The translations under genes and the position numbers were made by a program. Source: an uncultured Psychrobacter sp. (lineage in GTDB: Bacteria > Pseudomonadota > Gammaproteobacteria > Pseudomonadales > Moraxellaceae). From it: DNA of 64,000 nucleotides. The DNA lies in the NCBI GenBank assembly GCA_947501045.1, contig CANMUI010000004.1, positions 186,001 through 250,000 of the forward strand, given 5' to 3'. Of the stretch, positions 63,470 through 64,000 are shown piece after piece (position 1 is the first letter of the stretch; each line of letters opens with the position of its first letter). The notes under the pieces are model-generated. The model saw only the letters and a program-made list of their open reading frames with translations. It was not told where the DNA came from and ran no database searches.

Positions 63470-64000
63470 ATGTCTACCACGATGATCAATACAGGTGATA
63501 GTACAAACGATAAAAATGAAACGCCGCAATCGACTTCAAAAGATCATGCTAATAAATCCAAGACGCAAGCGGTTGATGACAGTCATAATCCTAAAGTACA
63601 GCAGCTAATCGAGACGTTGCCGGGCGAGCATATTCAGGAAGATAGTGGTAAATCCGCCATTATTTTTCGTATGGTAATGGATAATCACTTATGTCCGTTT
63701 GGACTCAAATCGCTAGACGCACTTAAGCATGCTGACTACGACATTATTGATCGACATATCACCAACCAAGACCAAAATAGCTTAGTCAAAGAGTCTTTAG
63801 GCGTCGAGACGACTCCGCAAACTTTTATTAACGGTAAGCGCATCGGTGGTAACGACGATTTACAAGTGTTCTTGGGTAATAGCGAGGCTAAAAGTGATGA
63901 CGAGACTACTTATGCGCCCATCATCGCGATATTCTCTGTCACCGCTTTAATGAGCTTAGCATTATGCTGGGCTTTCTCAGTGAGCGTGCTGTCGATACAA
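63470..64000 (+). CDS. Glutaredoxin-membrane protein fusion, 3' partial
   Basis: 177 codons are open to the window end. ATG 63470 has AAGGAG 8 nt upstream. After a 45-residue polar start, residues about 63-145 form a glutaredoxin domain: SAIIFRMVMDNHLCPFGLKSL carries a monothiol-type CPFG site and TTPQTFINGKRIGGNDDL the cis-Pro and glutathione-binding region. From about residue 153 a hydrophobic helix begins (APIIAIFSVTALMSLALCWAF), so the rest is probably a membrane domain, perhaps a MauE/DoxX-like redox partner. The remainder lies outside the window. Confidence 0.8.
   Translation, partial: MSTTMINTGDSTNDKNETPQSTSKDHANKSKTQAVDDSHNPKVQQLIETLPGEHIQEDSGKSAIIFRMVMDNHLCPFGLKSLDALKHADYDIIDRHITNQDQNSLVKESLGVETTPQTFINGKRIGGNDDLQVFLGNSEAKSDDETTYAPIIAIFSVTALMSLALCWAFSVSVLSIQ

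Noticed and set aside
1..64000. tRNA, rRNA, prophage or complete insertion sequence
   Set aside because: I scanned intergenic regions by eye for tRNA T-arm patterns, rRNA sequence and transposase or integrase motifs and found none; a tRNAscan or Rfam run would be decisive.

Overview
This is a Gammaproteobacterial chromosome segment, most likely from Psychrobacter (Moraxellaceae). The assignment rests on gene content read from the translations: a monomeric NADP isocitrate dehydrogenase, an smc-zipA-ligA block, a leucine-degradation (liu) cluster, a BirA without a DNA-binding domain, moderate GC with very AT-rich intergenic DNA, and short GTAGGGTG-ended repeats. No rRNA, tRNA, CRISPR array, complete IS or prophage was seen. 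Family names come from recognised motifs; no database search was run.

Layout. 1-11 kb: end of an M61 aminopeptidase gene, rluE, a small membrane protein, icd, a DUF482 acetyltransferase, glyA, pepF. 11-19 kb: a repeat-rich spacer, an alanine:cation symporter, a truncated TPR gene, a barstar gene coupled to a cold-shock-domain/membrane/RNase fusion, gltS, a second barstar remnant, a ZIP transporter and proA. 19.4-21.2 kb: four small acidic exported proteins (three lipoproteins and one with a hexanucleotide-encoded Asp-Thr tract). 21.5-26 kb: a basic-amino-acid ABC transporter with two binding proteins. 26-31 kb: erythromycin-esterase-like protein, pcm, a lipase-like hydrolase, hslO. 31.4-36.2 kb: gltIJKL and a rubredoxin-reductase-like flavoprotein. 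36.6-48.3 kb: two tandem acyl-CoA ligases and liuB-liuC-gfa-liuD-liuE-liuA. 48.4-53.7 kb: coaX and birA, a TauE/SafE transporter, a Tat-exported PhoD-like phosphatase, a DUF4298 protein. 53.9-64 kb: smc, zipA, ligA, an AT-rich TPR-DUF2971 gene, and the start of a glutaredoxin-membrane fusion.

How the genes work together. Amino-acid economy dominates: glutamate uptake by two systems (GltS, GltIJKL), basic amino-acid uptake, alanine uptake, proline synthesis (ProA), serine/glycine interconversion (GlyA), peptide turnover (M61, PepF) and complete conversion of isovaleryl-CoA to acetyl-CoA and acetoacetate (Liu). BirA, 1 kb from the liu cluster, would biotinylate LiuD.

The most unusual system is the two-gene unit at 13754-14846. 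A protein with an N-terminal cold-shock domain, one membrane helix and a C-terminal guanyl-specific RNase of the barnase/RNase Sa type is followed after one base by its barstar-type inhibitor. A decayed second barstar C-terminus lies 2.4 kb away. Other points worth checking are the GTAGGGTG repeat family, 15-bp periodic repeats (one coding for pentapeptides), a 20-bp perfect hairpin before gltS, near-identical promoters and Shine-Dalgarno hairpins before the duplicated ligases, and the foreign-looking TPR-DUF2971 gene.
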